Origin: Roseibium sediminis
Lineage (GTDB): Bacteria; Pseudomonadota; Alphaproteobacteria; Rhizobiales; Stappiaceae
NCBI RefSeq assembly: GCF_008711325.1
Contig: NZ_VXDB01000009.1
Coordinates: 147,066-211,065 of the forward strand
Reading direction: 5' to 3'
DNA: 64,000 bases
In this document: positions 1 through 10,221 of the stretch, piece by piece
How positions within the stretch are numbered: position 1 is the stretch's first letter
Layout: the number at the start of each line of letters is the position of its first letter
The notes under the pieces: generated by a model
Database searches by the model: none
What the model was told of the DNA's origin: nothing
The model's input: the letters and a program-made list of their open reading frames with translations, nothing else
Translations under genes and position numbers: made by a program

Positions 1-193
1 TCTGGTCGTAGGAAACGCCCTTCAAAGTGGACGACACCAGACCAGAACTCAGTCCGTATTTCGATGCATTTTGGGTGAAGTCGGCTTTCCAGGCTTCAAA
101 GCCCTTGGCATCGTTGCCGCATTTGGCACTTGCAGTGCCTGCCTGAAGCACTGCCAGCGAAAAACAAAAAGCAAAAACACTGCGCAAAATCAT
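1..193 (-). CDS. Lytic murein transglycosylase, N-terminal part (runs off the left edge)
   Basis: The reverse strand opens with ATG and stays open to the window edge for 64 codons. It begins with a signal peptide (MILRSVFAFCFSLAVLQAG, then an ASA cleavage-like site). The mature start KCGNDAKGFEAWKADF is typical of secreted lytic transglycosylases of the MltB/SltB type, which cut peptidoglycan in the periplasm. The tail G-V-S-Y-D also fits that family. The catalytic domain lies outside the window. An AGAGG-like ribosome site sits 8-12 bases before the ATG. The region beyond it is occupied by a small inverted-repeat element, so the native promoter has probably been displaced. The family call rests only on the N-terminus. 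Confidence 0.7.
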   Translation of the reverse strand, partial: MILRSVFAFCFSLAVLQAGTASAKCGNDAKGFEAWKADFTQNASKYGLSSGLVSSTLKGVSYDQ

Positions 194-208
194 GGGGAAC
201 CTCTATCC

Positions 209-479
209 CTAGGCTGTGTGGACGGATTGGAGATGCATTTCGCCGGGAAATGCAGTGTCCAAGACAAGGCGAAACTGGCGAAGGCGATGTGGTACATCGT
301 TGAGCCAGATTTGCGTTGGCATTGGGCAGTGCAGGCCCGGCCCTTTGGGTGGATCAAACGGCTACAATCTGAAGGAAACGCGCCTTTGAACGTATGTTCA
401 ATACGTTCAAAGTCTCCTTTCCACCAGCCTTTGCCGTTTGATCCACGAAATACGTCTCCAATCCGTCCACACAGCCTAG
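209..479. mobile_element. MITE-like element with 32-base terminal inverted repeats
   Basis: The first and last 32 bases are inverted copies of each other with only two mismatches, and both ends begin with CTAG. The ends read CTAGGCTGTGTGGACGGATT inward. The 271-base element has no plausible transposase gene, and its centre holds a second perfect palindrome. CTAG at both boundaries matches the YTAR-type target preference known for IS5-group transposases, so a non-autonomous derivative of an IS5-family element is the best guess. A similar end sequence recurs near 13842. The element ends 15 bases from the start codon of the lytic transglycosylase and fills most of the gap up to the RidA gene. 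Confidence 0.7.
384..412. repeat. Perfect internal hairpin of the MITE-like element
   Basis: Two 12-base arms (CTTTGAACGTAT and its exact complement) flank a five-base loop. The hairpin lies inside the terminal inverted repeats. It could be a folding feature of the element or a bidirectional transcription stop. There is no T-run after either arm. Confidence 0.6.
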
Positions 480-554
480 TATTACCTTTGGGAAGATTGC
501 TACCCCATGATCCTCCGATAGTCACGACCTATTGAAACAACAGGTGAGGCTTTT

Positions 555-953
555 TCAGCGGGAAATGACAGCCGTTGCCTCGATTTCCACGAGAGCTTCG
601 TCTTCGACCAGTTCCGAGACGACGAGCATTGACATGGCGGGGAAGTGTTTTCCGAAATACTTCTGGTAGGCCTTGCCGACGTCCCGCTGGTGGCTGACAT
701 AGGTTTTCTTGTCCGTCACGAACCATGTCAGGCGAACCACGTCACTCGGCTTGCCGCCTGCTGCTTCCACGATGGCAACAATATTGGCAAGTGCCTGTTC
801 CATCTGGCCGATGAAATCATGGCTTTCGAATTTCTGCTCGGCTGTCCAGCCGATCTGTCCGCCGATATAGAGCGTTCCGTCTGGTGTGAGCATGCCGTTG
901 GCATAGCCTTTGGCAGGGGCCCAGCCTTCGGGCTGAATGACTTTATGAGACAT
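555..953 (-). CDS. RidA-family (YjgF/UK114) reactive imine/enamine deaminase-like protein
   Basis: A 132-residue protein of the usual RidA length. Family hallmarks are visible: the G-G-Q-I-G turn near residue 31, a central QMEQALANIVAIVEAAGG helix, and the strand VRLTWFVTDKK. RidA proteins hydrolyse reactive enamines and imines released by PLP or amino-acid enzymes. As the last gene of the tryptophan/2-aminobenzoate operon, 52 bases after kynU, it may deal with amino-cyclohexene or imine intermediates of the 2-aminobenzoyl-CoA branch. The substrate is inferred from position only. The arginine used by canonical RidA for carboxylate binding near residue 105 is not obvious here, so it may belong to a non-canonical subgroup. 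Confidence 0.85.
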   Translation of the reverse strand: MSHKVIQPEGWAPAKGYANGMLTPDGTLYIGGQIGWTAEQKFESHDFIGQMEQALANIVAIVEAAGGKPSDVVRLTWFVTDKKTYVSHQRDVGKAYQKYFGKHFPAMSMLVVSELVEDEALVEIEATAVISR

Positions 954-1005
954 GCGGTTTCTTTCGTTTTTTCAGCAAAACACGTGCCTTGAAAATTCGG
1001 CGGGC

Positions 1006-2217
1006 TCAGGTGACGCGGGAGCGTACGGCGTATTTCGGGTCCTTCCACGCTCCGGTCGACATGATGTCTTCCAGAATCTCGGCTGCGGCGAAAACGTCTG
1101 CCTCATCGAGATAAAGCGGCGTGAAGCCGAAACGCATGATGTTCGGCGCACGGAAGTCACCGATCACGCCGCGCTCAATCAGGGCCTGCATCGCCTCATA
1201 ACCCTTCTCGAAACGGAAGGAGACCTGAGAGCCACGCGCTTGCGGGTCCCGTGGGGATGCCAGTTCCAGCATCGGGCAGCGGCGTTCGACTTCAGCAATG
1301 AAACGCTCCGACAGAACGATGGAGGCCTTTCGGATATCCTCCATCGTGACGCCTTCAAAGGCGTTCAGGGCTTCGTCCAGAATGGACAGCTGAACAATCG
1401 CCGGTGTGCCGATGCGAAGTCGCTCCGTGCTCATTGCGGGGCGGTAACCCAGCTCCATCGCAAAGGGCGCATCGTGACCGAGCCAACCGGCAAGGGCAGG
1501 CTGGATTGTTTCGACAATATCCGGGCGGGCATAGATGAAGGCTGGCGCGCCGGGGCCGCCATTCAGATATTTGTAGGTGCAGCCAACCGCAAACTCGGTG
1601 TTGCATCCGGTCAGGTCAACCGGAACCGCACCTGCCGAGTGGGCGAGATCCCAGATCATGACTGCGCCAGCTGCATGAGCCTTGTCAGTGATGGCTTTCA
1701 TGTCGTGCATGCGTCCGGTGCGATAGTCGACCTGGGTCAGCATGACCACGGCAATGCTCTCGTCGATGGCGTCCACGACGGATTCCGGATCCACGACTTT
1801 CAACTCGTGGTTCTTGCCGATCGTGTCGATCAGGCCTTTGGCCATATAGAGATCGGTCGGGAAATTGCCGTTGTCGGAGAGAACCACCTTCCGGTCCGGG
1901 CGCATTTGAAGGGCTGCGGCAACGGCCTGATAGACCTTGATCGACAGCGTATCACCGGTCGCGACCGTGCCTTGTGCTGCGCCGATCAGAGGCGCGATCC
2001 GATCGCCCACGGTTTTCGGCAGGTGCATCCAGTTTGCCGTGTTCCAGGCCTTGATCAGATCCTGCCCCCATTCGGAGGTGATTGTTCTGGCAGCGCGCTC
2101 GGCGGCCCCTTTGGGCAGCACACCGAGCGAATTGCCGTCGAGATAGAGAATCCCGTCCGGGAGCTCGAAGCGATCCTTGCGCGGCAGTAGTCGCGCCTGA
2201 GCGATTGGGGCGTTCAT
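1006..2217 (-). CDS. kynU: Kynureninase
   Basis: A 403-residue PLP enzyme of fold type I that cleaves L-kynurenine to anthranilate and alanine. The N-terminal YLDGNSLGVLPKGA segment is the classic kynureninase signature. The likely PLP lysine is K216 in GCTYKYLNGGPGAP, preceded by WDLAHSAGAVPVDL, which carries the cofactor-binding aspartate. Length is normal for bacterial KynU. It starts three bases after the kynA stop codon and lies in the same leftward operon, so both enzymes are probably made from one message. The product anthranilate feeds the CoA ligase encoded upstream in the operon. Confidence 0.95.
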   Translation of the reverse strand: MNAPIAQARLLPRKDRFELPDGILYLDGNSLGVLPKGAAERAARTITSEWGQDLIKAWNTANWMHLPKTVGDRIAPLIGAAQGTVATGDTLSIKVYQAVAAALQMRPDRKVVLSDNGNFPTDLYMAKGLIDTIGKNHELKVVDPESVVDAIDESIAVVMLTQVDYRTGRMHDMKAITDKAHAAGAVMIWDLAHSAGAVPVDLTGCNTEFAVGCTYKYLNGGPGAPAFIYARPDIVETIQPALAGWLGHDAPFAMELGYRPAMSTERLRIGTPAIVQLSILDEALNAFEGVTMEDIRKASIVLSERFIAEVERRCPMLELASPRDPQARGSQVSFRFEKGYEAMQALIERGVIGDFRAPNIMRFGFTPLYLDEADVFAAAEILEDIMSTGAWKDPKYAVRSRVT

Positions 2218-2220
2218 GGC

Positions 2221-3060
2221 TTACAGGTCTCCACGTACATGCCAGAGTTCGGGGAAGAGCTGGACGTCCAGCATTTTTTTCAGATAGCTCACACCGGGCG
2301 TCCCGCCGGTGCCGCGCTTGAAGCCGATGACGCGCTCGACTGTCGTGACGTGGTTGAAACGCCAGCGACGGAAATAGTCCTCCAGATCGACCAGCTTTTC
2401 CGCAAGTTCATACAGCTCCCAATAGTCCGCGACATTCTCGTAGACGATCTTCCAACGCTTGCGGATTTCGTCATTTGCCTCATGCGGTTGGGTCAACTGG
2501 GGAGCGGGCGGTGTGGCATCCGGTCCATCCAGTGTCTTGAAGAGCAACGTCACCGCATCATCGTAGAAACTCGGGCGTGCAAGTTCTGCTTCCAGCTTGC
2601 CAAGGATTTCCGGGTGATGCGCATGTGGCTTGAGCATGTTCGGATTTCGATTGCCGAGCACGAATTCGATCATCCGGTATTGCCACGACTGGAACCCGGA
2701 AGAAGGGCCAAGGGCATGGCGGAATTCGGTATATTCGCTCGGCGTCATGGTCCGAAGAACGTCCCAAGCTCCATTCAGCTGATCAAAGATGCGCGAAACG
2801 CGGGTCAGCATCTTGAATGTCGAAGGCATCTTGCCTGCATTCATTTTCTCGCGGGCGCTGGCAAGCTCGTGGATGGCGAGTTTCATCCAGAGCTCACTGG
2901 TCTGGTGCTGGATGATGAACAGCATCTCGTCATGCGCATCGGAAAGGGGATGCTGCGCCGAGGTGACCGGGTCCAGATGCAGATAGTCGCCATAGGACAT
3001 GGCGTCCTTGAAATCCATCTTCGCTCCGGCTTCGCCGGGATCGTAAGCAGACGAACTCAT
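2221..3060 (-). CDS. kynA: Tryptophan 2,3-dioxygenase
   Basis: A haem dioxygenase of 279 residues that opens the indole ring of L-tryptophan to N-formylkynurenine, the first step of the kynurenine route. The signature [11 protein letters not shown] (about residues 48-58) contains the substrate-contacting histidine. The segment [20 protein letters not shown] near residue 235 carries the probable proximal haem ligand, followed by [11 protein letters not shown], which closes over substrate. The ATG overlaps the stop codon of the CoA-ligase gene as TGATG. An in-frame TTG one codon earlier is possible but less likely. The length is standard for bacterial enzymes. Confidence 0.95.
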   Translation of the reverse strand: MSSSAYDPGEAGAKMDFKDAMSYGDYLHLDPVTSAQHPLSDAHDEMLFIIQHQTSELWMKLAIHELASAREKMNAGKMPSTFKMLTRVSRIFDQLNGAWDVLRTMTPSEYTEFRHALGPSSGFQSWQYRMIEFVLGNRNPNMLKPHAHHPEILGKLEAELARPSFYDDAVTLLFKTLDGPDATPPAPQLTQPHEANDEIRKRWKIVYENVADYWELYELAEKLVDLEDYFRRWRFNHVTTVERVIGFKRGTGGTPGVSYLKKMLDVQLFPELWHVRGDL

Positions 3061-4685
3061 CAATTTTGGTCCTTCAGGCGGAAGCGCTGGATCTTGCCCG
3101 TGGCTGTTTTGGGAAGTGTGTCGGTGAAGATGACCGAGCGCGGATATTTGTAGGGAGCAATCGTTGCCTTCACATGGTCCTGCAGAGCCTTGACCAAGGC
3201 ATCGCTTGCCTCGACACCTGCCATCAGCACGACATGCGCCTGAACGATCGAGCCGCGATTTTCATCTGCAACGCCAATGACGGCACATTCAGCCACAGCG
3301 TCGTGAGACAACAGGGCCGCTTCCACTTCAGGTCCGGCGATGTTGTAACCGGCCGAAATGATCATGTCGTCGTTGCGGGCGGCAAAATGGAAGTAGCCGT
3401 TTTCATCGCGTACGAATGTATCGCCCGTGATGTTCCAGCCGTTCTGGACATACTCGCTCTGGCGCTCGCCGCGCAGGTATCGACATCCGGTCGGGCCACG
3501 AACGGCAAGACGACCGATTTCGCCGTCGGCAAGATCCTCGCCATCCAGCCCGATGACCTTGGCCTCATAGCCTGACACGGGTTTACCGGTGCAAGCCGGG
3601 CGGTGGTCGCTGAACCGGTTGGAAATGAAGATGTGCAGGAGTTCGGTGGCGCCGATGCCGTCCAGCATGGGTTTGCCGGTCTTTTGCATCCACTCGTCAT
3701 AGACCGGGGCAGGAAGGGTTTCGCCCGCAGACACGGCTGCACGCAGGGAGGAAAGATCCGCGCCTTCGTCCATCGCCTTCATCATCGCGCGATAGGCGGT
3801 CGGGGCGGTAAAGCAGACGGTTGCCTTGTACTTCTGAATGATCTCGATCATGTTCGGCGGCGTTGCCTGTTCCAGCAAGGTGGCGGCCGCCCCGAAGCGA
3901 AGCGGAAAGATCGCCAGCCCGCCCAGTCCGAAAGTGAAGGCAAGCGGCGGGGACCCGACAAAGACGTCATCCGGCTGAACCGAAAGGACTTCCCGTGCAT
4001 AACCGTCCGCAATAATCAGAAGATCACGGTGAAAATGCATCGTTGCCTTCGGGATACCGGTGGAACCGGACGTGAAGCCCAGAAGCGCAACATCGTCCTG
4101 AGACGTCTGGACGGCATCGAAACGAACCGGCTTTTCGAGGGCGAGGCGATCAAGCTCAGCATCATGATTGGACGTGCCGTCAAAGCCGACGACCGTATTC
4201 AGGAAGGGGCTGTCCTTGGCGCAGGCGGCCATTTCGTCCATCAGCCGCGTGTCGCACAGTGCATGTGTGATTTCGGCTTTTTCGACATACTTCTTCAGCT
4301 CGGCAGCGCGAAGCATCGGCATGGTGTTGACGACCACAGCTCCGGCCTTCGTTGCGGCAAGCCAGCAGGCGACCATGGCAGGATTGTTCGCGGACCGGAT
4401 CAGGATCCGGTTTCCCGGCTTGATGACGAGATCTTCCACCAGCGCATGGGCGAGACGGTTCGTCCAGTCAGCCAGTTCCTTGTAGGTTCGACGACGGCCA
4501 TTGCCGATCAGGGCGGTGTGGTCGCCAAAGCCCTTTTCGACCATGGTGTCGGTCAGTTCGACCGCGGCATTCAGCGTGTCGGGATAGTCAAAGCCGTCGA
4601 GTCGCAACTCCGGCCAGGTGTCGAATGGCGGAAGGTTGTCGCGGGCAAATGTATCGGTATGGGCTGATGGCTTGAGCATGCTCAT
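3060..4685 (-). CDS. 2-Aminobenzoate (anthranilate)-CoA ligase, benzoate-CoA-ligase family
   Basis: An ANL-superfamily adenylating enzyme of 541 residues. The phosphate loop TSGSTGIPK starts near residue 205. The adenine/aryl pocket motif [14 protein letters not shown] follows the acyl-binding region. The C-terminal catalytic lysine is K531 in TGKIQRFRL. Overall it resembles the benzoate-CoA ligase subgroup. Lying between kynA and an acyl-CoA dehydrogenase, it very likely activates anthranilate made by KynU to 2-aminobenzoyl-CoA. The start overlaps the preceding stop as ATGA and its own stop overlaps kynA, so translational coupling is expected. Anthranilate specificity is inferred from context. 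Confidence 0.88.
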   Translation of the reverse strand: MSMLKPSAHTDTFARDNLPPFDTWPELRLDGFDYPDTLNAAVELTDTMVEKGFGDHTALIGNGRRRTYKELADWTNRLAHALVEDLVIKPGNRILIRSANNPAMVACWLAATKAGAVVVNTMPMLRAAELKKYVEKAEITHALCDTRLMDEMAACAKDSPFLNTVVGFDGTSNHDAELDRLALEKPVRFDAVQTSQDDVALLGFTSGSTGIPKATMHFHRDLLIIADGYAREVLSVQPDDVFVGSPPLAFTFGLGGLAIFPLRFGAAATLLEQATPPNMIEIIQKYKATVCFTAPTAYRAMMKAMDEGADLSSLRAAVSAGETLPAPVYDEWMQKTGKPMLDGIGATELLHIFISNRFSDHRPACTGKPVSGYEAKVIGLDGEDLADGEIGRLAVRGPTGCRYLRGERQSEYVQNGWNITGDTFVRDENGYFHFAARNDDMIISAGYNIAGPEVEAALLSHDAVAECAVIGVADENRGSIVQAHVVLMAGVEASDALVKALQDHVKATIAPYKYPRSVIFTDTLPKTATGKIQRFRLKDQN

Positions 4686-5845
4686 TCTCCCTCAAACGCG
4701 TTGAGCGTCTGCCTTGCTATGACGACTTTCTGAACGTCCGTGGCACCCTCGTAGATGCGAAGGGCACGGATTTCGCGGTAGAGCTTTTCAACTGTTACGC
4801 CGGAGCGCACGCCGTCGCCGCCATGCAGCTGGACCGCCTTGTCGATGACGATCTGGGCCTGCTCGGTCGCAAAGAGCTTGGCCATGGCCGCTTCCCGCGA
4901 GACCCGCGGCGCTCCGCTGTCCTTGGTCCAGGCTGCGCGATAGACGAGCAGGGCCGCGGCATCGATGTCGAGCGCCATGTCTGCAATATGGCCTTGAACC
5001 ATCTGCAGGTTATAAAGCGGCTTTTCGCGGATTTGCCGGGTTGTTACCCGGAGCAACGCCTCATCAAGAGCCCGTCTCGCAAAGCCGAGGGCAGCAGCTG
5101 CCACGGTTGAGCGAAAGACGTCCAAAACGGACATTGCTATCTTGAAGCCCGCGCCGCGCCTTCCAATCAAGGATGAGGCCGGTATCCGGCAATCGCTGAA
5201 GCGCAAGGTTGCCAGCGGATGCGGGGCGATTGTTTCCAGCCGCTCCACAACCTCCAGCCCCGGCGTGTTAGCTGGAACGATGAAGGCGGACAGGCCGCGC
5301 GCGCCGGGTTCTTCGCCGGTACGTGCAAAGACCGTATAAACGTCGGCAATCCCGCCATTTGAAATCCATGTCTTTTCGCCGTTCAGGACGAAATGCGCGC
5401 CGTCAGCGGTCGCTGTCATGGTCGAGTTGGCGACATCCGATCCGGACTGGGGTTCGGTCAGGGCAAAGGCGGAGATCGCCTTGCCATTGCGGGTGAGGGG
5501 AAGCCAGTCGGCTTTTTGGGACACGGAACCGAAGAGTGAAATGGCCCCTGTTCCGAGCCCCTGCATGGCAAAGGCGAAGTCGGCAAGACCATCGTGGCGA
5601 GCCAGTGTTTCGCGGATCAGGCACAGGGATCGGACATCCAGTGGGAAGGAGCTGGTCGGCTCCACGCCCGAATGGGTCAGGAAACCTGCGCGACCAAGCA
5701 TGGCGACGAGCGTCTTGCAGGCTTCATCCGTGTTTGAATGATCAACAGACGCAAGATTTTCCGTTGCCCAGGCGTCGAGATCTTCCTGAAGCCGGCGGTG
5801 ACGGTCTTCGAAGAACGGCCAGTCGAGAAAGCTTCTGTCAGCCAT
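4682..5845 (-). CDS. Acyl-CoA dehydrogenase of the 2-aminobenzoyl-CoA operon
   Basis: A 387-residue flavoprotein of the acyl-CoA dehydrogenase superfamily. Seen in order are the FAD-binding [11 protein letters not shown] and the WISNGG strand, the helical C-terminal domain with [11 protein letters not shown], and the catalytic base position E366 in [17 protein letters not shown]. This C-terminal glutamate placement matches short/medium-chain and aryl/alicyclic acyl-CoA dehydrogenases. In this operon it probably oxidises a cyclohexenyl or ring-opened CoA thioester produced after 2-aminobenzoyl-CoA reduction. It overlaps its neighbours by four bases upstream of the ligase and one base at the crotonase end. 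Confidence 0.85.
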   Translation of the reverse strand: MADRSFLDWPFFEDRHRRLQEDLDAWATENLASVDHSNTDEACKTLVAMLGRAGFLTHSGVEPTSSFPLDVRSLCLIRETLARHDGLADFAFAMQGLGTGAISLFGSVSQKADWLPLTRNGKAISAFALTEPQSGSDVANSTMTATADGAHFVLNGEKTWISNGGIADVYTVFARTGEEPGARGLSAFIVPANTPGLEVVERLETIAPHPLATLRFSDCRIPASSLIGRRGAGFKIAMSVLDVFRSTVAAAALGFARRALDEALLRVTTRQIREKPLYNLQMVQGHIADMALDIDAAALLVYRAAWTKDSGAPRVSREAAMAKLFATEQAQIVIDKAVQLHGGDGVRSGVTVEKLYREIRALRIYEGATDVQKVVIARQTLNAFEGE

Positions 5846-6651
5846 CAGTTGCCCTCGAAAACCGGTTTCTGCTTGGCGACAAAGGCTTCGTATGCCCTGT
5901 TGAAGTCCTCTGTCTGCATGCAGATGGCCTGCGCCTGTGCTTCGGCCTCAATCGCCTGTTCAAGCGACATTGACCATTCCTGATTGAGCATGGTCTTGGT
6001 CATCATGTTGGCAAAGGCCGGGCCTTCGGAAATGCGAAGTGCAAGTTCTGTGGCAACGCCTTCCAGTTCGCCGGCTTCCACCATCCGGTTGAAAAAGCCC
6101 CAGTTCAAGCCTTCCGTGGCGGACATGGACCGGCCCAGATAAAGCAGTTCGGCAGCGCGGCCCTGACCGATGATACGCGGGAGGATGGCACAGGCTCCCA
6201 TGTCGCAGCCGGCAAGGCCGACGCGATTGAACAGGAACGCCACCTTGGCATCGGGCGCGGCGATGCGCAGGTCCGAGGCCATGGCAATGATCGCACCGGC
6301 ACCGGCACACACACCCTCGACGGCGGCGATGATCGGCTTGCCGCAATTGATCATGGCTTTCACCAAGTCGCCGGTCATGCGCGTGAAGCGAAGAAGTTCC
6401 TTGGTGTTCATCTTCACCAGCGGCCCGATAATATCGTGCACATCTCCGCCGGAGCAGAAGTTGCCGCCGTTGGGGCCGAACACCACGACCTTTACGTCAT
6501 CGGCATAGTGCAGGTCGCGAAACCAGTCGCGCAGCTCCGCATAGCTGTCGAAAGTCAGCGGGTTTTTCCGCTCGGGGCGGTTGAGGGAAATCCTCGCAAT
6601 GCCGCCGGAAATCTCGCAATTGAAATGCTTTACATCAGAACGCATGGTCAT
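5845..6651 (-). CDS. Enoyl-CoA hydratase/isomerase (crotonase) family protein with altered active site
   Basis: A crotonase-fold protein of 268 residues with a recognisable oxyanion region ([11 protein letters not shown] near 64-73) and [17 protein letters not shown]. Aligned by eye to classical enoyl-CoA hydratase, the two catalytic glutamates are absent: the first position is I121 and the second is R143. An aspartate, D150, sits a little further on in LAGCDMGA. Crotonase relatives that lack the glutamates often do other chemistry, such as isomerisation, hydrolysis or dehalogenation. Here it may hydrate, open or deaminate the cyclohexene-carbonyl-CoA ring. The ATGA overlap with the MarR gene supports the chosen start. 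Confidence 0.85.
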   Translation of the reverse strand: MTMRSDVKHFNCEISGGIARISLNRPERKNPLTFDSYAELRDWFRDLHYADDVKVVVFGPNGGNFCSGGDVHDIIGPLVKMNTKELLRFTRMTGDLVKAMINCGKPIIAAVEGVCAGAGAIIAMASDLRIAAPDAKVAFLFNRVGLAGCDMGACAILPRIIGQGRAAELLYLGRSMSATEGLNWGFFNRMVEAGELEGVATELALRISEGPAFANMMTKTMLNQEWSMSLEQAIEAEAQAQAICMQTEDFNRAYEAFVAKQKPVFEGN

Positions 6652-7118
6652 CCCCGTTTGCCCTCAAGCTTTTCGGTGAGTGTATCGAGCCGCTTGATCA
6701 TGCCGAGCGTGTCGTCCTCGGTCAGGTCTGCCAGCAGCGAGTCAATCCAGGATTCGTGAGCGGCCGCATGTTCGGCAAAGGTGGTGCGACCATTGTCCGT
6801 CAGCTTGACCAGCGAAGCACGACGGTCGCCGGGAACAGCGGTGCGCTCGGCGAGACCTTCCTGCGCCAGCCGGTCGACGATGCCGGTGATATTGCCGTTC
6901 GATACGCGCAACAGCTCCGAAATCTCGCTCATCTTGAGGCCGTCCGGATAGCGATAGAGCGAGGACATCACGTCGAAGCGGGGCAGGGTAGAGCTGAACT
7001 CCTCCCGCAGCTTGCGCCGCAATTCGTCTTCAATCCGGCTGCTGGCCTTGAGCAGCTTCAGCCACAGGCGCAAGCGGGTTTTGGAGAGCGCGTCTTTTTC
7101 CGAAGTCGGCTTGTCCAT
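6648..7118 (-). CDS. MarR-family transcriptional regulator, likely of the 2-aminobenzoate operon
   Basis: A 156-residue winged-helix protein. The recognition region reads [24 protein letters not shown], followed by the wing [18 protein letters not shown] with the conserved D-x-R. The ATG at 7118 was chosen because it follows a good ribosome site, lies two bases after the SDR stop, and gives the normal MarR length. A longer frame exists but would run into the SDR gene. MarR proteins in aromatic-acid operons usually repress until an aryl-CoA thioester or aromatic acid binds. The palindrome in the kynB-monooxygenase gap is its best candidate operator. Confidence 0.88.
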   Translation of the reverse strand: MDKPTSEKDALSKTRLRLWLKLLKASSRIEDELRRKLREEFSSTLPRFDVMSSLYRYPDGLKMSEISELLRVSNGNITGIVDRLAQEGLAERTAVPGDRRASLVKLTDNGRTTFAEHAAAHESWIDSLLADLTEDDTLGMIKRLDTLTEKLEGKRG

Positions 7119-7120
7119 GA

Positions 7121-7861
7121 TCAAATCTCTCCTCCGGACAGGGAAAGGGTGTGGCCGTTGACCGAGCGGGCTGCGTCCGAACAAAGCCACAAGGCTGTTC
7201 CGGCAACTTCGTCGGTCTGGATGAACCGGTTCTGCGGGTTGTTCTTCTTCAAGGCAGCTTCCGCGTATTCAGGGCTCATTCCGGTTTTAGAAACGATGTT
7301 TTGAACCGACCGCTCCAGCATCGGTGTTTCGATGAAGCCGGGGCATATGGCGTTGGCGGTAATGCCGCTGGTGCCGAGTTCCAGCGCCAGTGCGCGGGTG
7401 AGACCGACGACGCCATGCTTTGCAGCCACATATCCGGAGACATAAGGATAGCCCTTCAGGCCCGCCGTGGACGCGACAGCGATGAGGCGGCCCCAGCCAT
7501 TTTGCTTCATGTCTGCCAGCGCGGCTTTCCACAGCGTGAACACGCCGACAAGATTGACCGACAGCATGGAGTTCAGATCATCTGCCGTCATCTTTGCGAA
7601 GGGAACGCTCTCTGCAGCCCCGGCATTGGCGATGGCAATGTGAACGGGGCCGCGTTTTTCGCGGGCTCTTTGCAGTGCCTGTTCCACCTGCGTGGCATCC
7701 GTCACGTCGCAGGTTTCATAGGGCAGGCCTTGCGCCTTCAGTCGGGTCTCATTGCGGCCGAGAATGGTGACACGTGCGCCGGATTGCGCGAACTCGCGCG
7801 CGATCTCGGCGCCAACACCTGATCCTCCTCCGGAAATGACAACGTGCTTGTCGGCGACCAT
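7121..7861 (-). CDS. Short-chain dehydrogenase/reductase, probable 3-hydroxyacyl-CoA dehydrogenase
   Basis: A 246-residue classical SDR. The cofactor loop GGGSGVGAEI starts at residue 11, NAGAAES follows at 79, and the catalytic set is S131, Y144 and K148 in YVAAK. The C-terminus LSLSGGEI is normal for the family. It starts inside the stop codon of the large monooxygenase gene (TGATG). In this pathway it most likely oxidises the 3-hydroxyacyl-CoA made after hydration, mirroring beta-oxidation. Substrate assignment rests on the operon. Confidence 0.83.
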   Translation of the reverse strand: MVADKHVVISGGGSGVGAEIAREFAQSGARVTILGRNETRLKAQGLPYETCDVTDATQVEQALQRAREKRGPVHIAIANAGAAESVPFAKMTADDLNSMLSVNLVGVFTLWKAALADMKQNGWGRLIAVASTAGLKGYPYVSGYVAAKHGVVGLTRALALELGTSGITANAICPGFIETPMLERSVQNIVSKTGMSPEYAEAALKKNNPQNRFIQTDEVAGTALWLCSDAARSVNGHTLSLSGGEI

Positions 7862-10158
7862 CAGACCTTCACCACCGTTTCGGCTTCGCGGTCAGCAAGG
7901 CGCCATGCCTGATCCCGACCTGCCATGTAGGGCAGCGGCCAGCTTTCGTGACGATCTCCGATCTTGGCTCCCTCGTGCATGGTCCAATAGGGATTTGCAA
8001 GGTGAGGGCGGCCCACGCACACAAGGTCCGCACGGCCAGCCATCAGGATCGAGTTGGCGTGGTCTGCCTCATAGATGTTGCCGACGGCCATTGTCTTGAT
8101 CCGGGCTTCGTTGCGAATGCGATCGGAGAACGGCGTCTGGAACATGCGGCCATAGACGGGCTTCGCCTTGATCGTCGTCTGACCCGCTGACACGTCGATG
8201 ATGTCTGCCCCGGCAGCCTCGAAAAGTTCCGCAATTCGAACCGCTTCATCCGGGGTTACACCCTCGTCGCCAACCCAGTCATTGGCCGAGATGCGGACCG
8301 ACATCGGCTTGTGTGACGGCCAGGCGGCCCGCATGGCCTCGAACACTTCCAGCGGATAGCGCATGCGGTTTTCGAGCGATCCGCCGTATTCGTCGTTACG
8401 GGTGTTGGAAACCGGCGTGATAAAGGAGGAAATCAGGTAGCCATGGGCTGCGTGCAGCTCGATCATGTCGAAACCGGCGCGGTCGGCCATTTCGGCAGAT
8501 GCCACGAACTGCGCCTTGATTGTATCCATCTCGGCTCTTGAAAGTTCGTGCGGCACGGCATTGTCGGAAGACCACGCAATCGGCGAGGCGGAGACGAGAT
8601 CCCAGTTTCCGTCGGCCAGGGGTTTGTCCATGCCTTCCCAGCCGATATTGGTGGAGCCCTTGCGACCGGAATGGCCGATCTGGCAGCAGATCCGCGCATC
8701 GGTTTCCGCATGGACGAAATCTGTCAGGCGTTTCCACGCGGCCTCGTGTTCAGTAGCATAAAGCCCCGGACAGCCCGGCGTGATGCGACCGGTTGGCGAA
8801 ACGCAGGTCATTTCCGTATAGACGAGACCCGCACCGCCCTTTGCCCGTTCGCCGTAGTGGATCAAATGCCAGTCCGTCGGGCACCCGTCGACCGCCTTGT
8901 ACTGGGCCATGGGAGAGACCACAATGCGGTTCTTCAGCTCCATGTCACGCAGCTTGAAGGGGGCGAACATCGGCGCTCTGGTTGGCCCGTTGGTCGGTGC
9001 TCCCGCCGTTTCCTGAAACCACTTTTCTGCCGAAGACAGCCAGATGGGATCGCGCAGGCGCAGGTTTTCGTGACTGATGCGCTGCGAGCGGGTGAGCAGC
9101 GAATAGTTGAATTGCACCGGATCGAGATCGAGATAACGCTCGACTTCCTCAAACCACTCCAGAGAGTTGCGAGCCGCTGATTGCAGACGCAGCACTTCCA
9201 GACGCCGCTCTTCCTGATAGCGCTCGAAGGCAGCTTCCAGCGTCGCTTCGGAATGAAGGTAATCGGCAAGGGCGATGGCGCTGTCGAAGGCGAGACGCGA
9301 GCCTGAGCCGATGGAAAAATGCGCGGTCGCCGACGCATCCCCCAGCAGCACGACATTCTCGTGATACCAGCGCTGGCAGAGAACACGCGGAAAGTTCATC
9401 CATACAGCAGAGCCGCGAAGATGCGCGGCGTTGGACATCAGCGCATGGCCACCAAGGTGGTTGGCAAAGACCTTTTCGCAGGTGGCGATGGTCTCTTCCT
9501 TGGACATGGTCTCAAAGCCGACCTTGTCCCAGGTTTCCTGAGAGCATTCCACGATGAACGTCGCCGTATCGGCGTCGAACTGGTAGACATGCGCCCAGAT
9601 CCAGCCGTGCTCGGTCTTTTCAAAGATGAAGGTGAAGGCGTCGTCGAATTTCTGGTGCGTGCCGAGCCAGACGAACTTGCACTTGCGCACATCGACTTCC
9701 GGCTTGAAATGCTCCGCGTAGTGCGAGCGAACACGCGAGTTGATGCCATCGCAGGCAATCACGAGATCGTAGTCGGCGCGGTAGGCTTCCACGTCTTCAA
9801 ATTCTGTCTCGAAGCGCAGGTCGACACCCAGTTCGCGGGCGCGTTCCTGCAGGAGAATCAGCATCTGCTTGCGGCCGATGCCGGCAAAGCCATGCCCGCC
9901 GGAAACCGTGCGCACGCCGTTATGCACCACCGCGATATCGTCCCAATAGGCGAAATGGCTGCGAATGGCCTCGGCGCTTTTCGGATCGTTTTTCTGCAGG
10001 TTTTCCAAGGCGTCGTCGGAGAGGACAACCCCCCAGCCAAATGTGTCATTGGCCCGGTTGCGCTCGATCACGACAATCTCGTGGTTCGGATCGCGCAGCT
10101 TCATGGAAATTGCAAAATAGAGACCGGCAGGGCCTCCACCCAAACAGGCAATGCGCAT
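7861..10158 (-). CDS. Bifunctional 2-aminobenzoyl-CoA monooxygenase/reductase
   Basis: A two-domain flavoenzyme of 765 residues. Residues about 1-385 form a class A FAD monooxygenase: [11 protein letters not shown] near 8, [17 protein letters not shown] in the middle, and [19 protein letters not shown]. Residues about 390-765 form an Old-Yellow-Enzyme reductase with [10 protein letters not shown], the active-site [11 protein letters not shown] and a C-terminal VGRPHLANP. This fusion is the hallmark of 2-aminobenzoyl-CoA monooxygenase/reductase, which hydroxylates C5 of 2-aminobenzoyl-CoA and then reduces the ring; salicylyl-CoA 5-hydroxylase is the closest alternative. The start was set at MRIACLGGG behind an AAGAGGAG ribosome site. 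A longer in-frame extension across the promoter gap is rejected. Confidence 0.92.
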   Translation of the reverse strand: MRIACLGGGPAGLYFAISMKLRDPNHEIVVIERNRANDTFGWGVVLSDDALENLQKNDPKSAEAIRSHFAYWDDIAVVHNGVRTVSGGHGFAGIGRKQMLILLQERARELGVDLRFETEFEDVEAYRADYDLVIACDGINSRVRSHYAEHFKPEVDVRKCKFVWLGTHQKFDDAFTFIFEKTEHGWIWAHVYQFDADTATFIVECSQETWDKVGFETMSKEETIATCEKVFANHLGGHALMSNAAHLRGSAVWMNFPRVLCQRWYHENVVLLGDASATAHFSIGSGSRLAFDSAIALADYLHSEATLEAAFERYQEERRLEVLRLQSAARNSLEWFEEVERYLDLDPVQFNYSLLTRSQRISHENLRLRDPIWLSSAEKWFQETAGAPTNGPTRAPMFAPFKLRDMELKNRIVVSPMAQYKAVDGCPTDWHLIHYGERAKGGAGLVYTEMTCVSPTGRITPGCPGLYATEHEAAWKRLTDFVHAETDARICCQIGHSGRKGSTNIGWEGMDKPLADGNWDLVSASPIAWSSDNAVPHELSRAEMDTIKAQFVASAEMADRAGFDMIELHAAHGYLISSFITPVSNTRNDEYGGSLENRMRYPLEVFEAMRAAWPSHKPMSVRISANDWVGDEGVTPDEAVRIAELFEAAGADIIDVSAGQTTIKAKPVYGRMFQTPFSDRIRNEARIKTMAVGNIYEADHANSILMAGRADLVCVGRPHLANPYWTMHEGAKIGDRHESWPLPYMAGRDQAWRLADREAETVVKV

Positions 10159-10221
10159 GGTCCGTTCTCCTCTTGGTCGATTTTCCCTTGAGACCATGAT
10201 CAGTGTATATTTCATATTTAA

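Noticed and set aside
190..525. A 111-codon leftward open frame between the transglycosylase and RidA genes.
   Set aside because: It spans the inverted-repeat element, including both ends and the internal hairpin, and has no recognisable protein features.
952..2190. A 412-codon open frame opposite kynU.
   Set aside because: It is the antisense shadow of a well-supported kynureninase gene.
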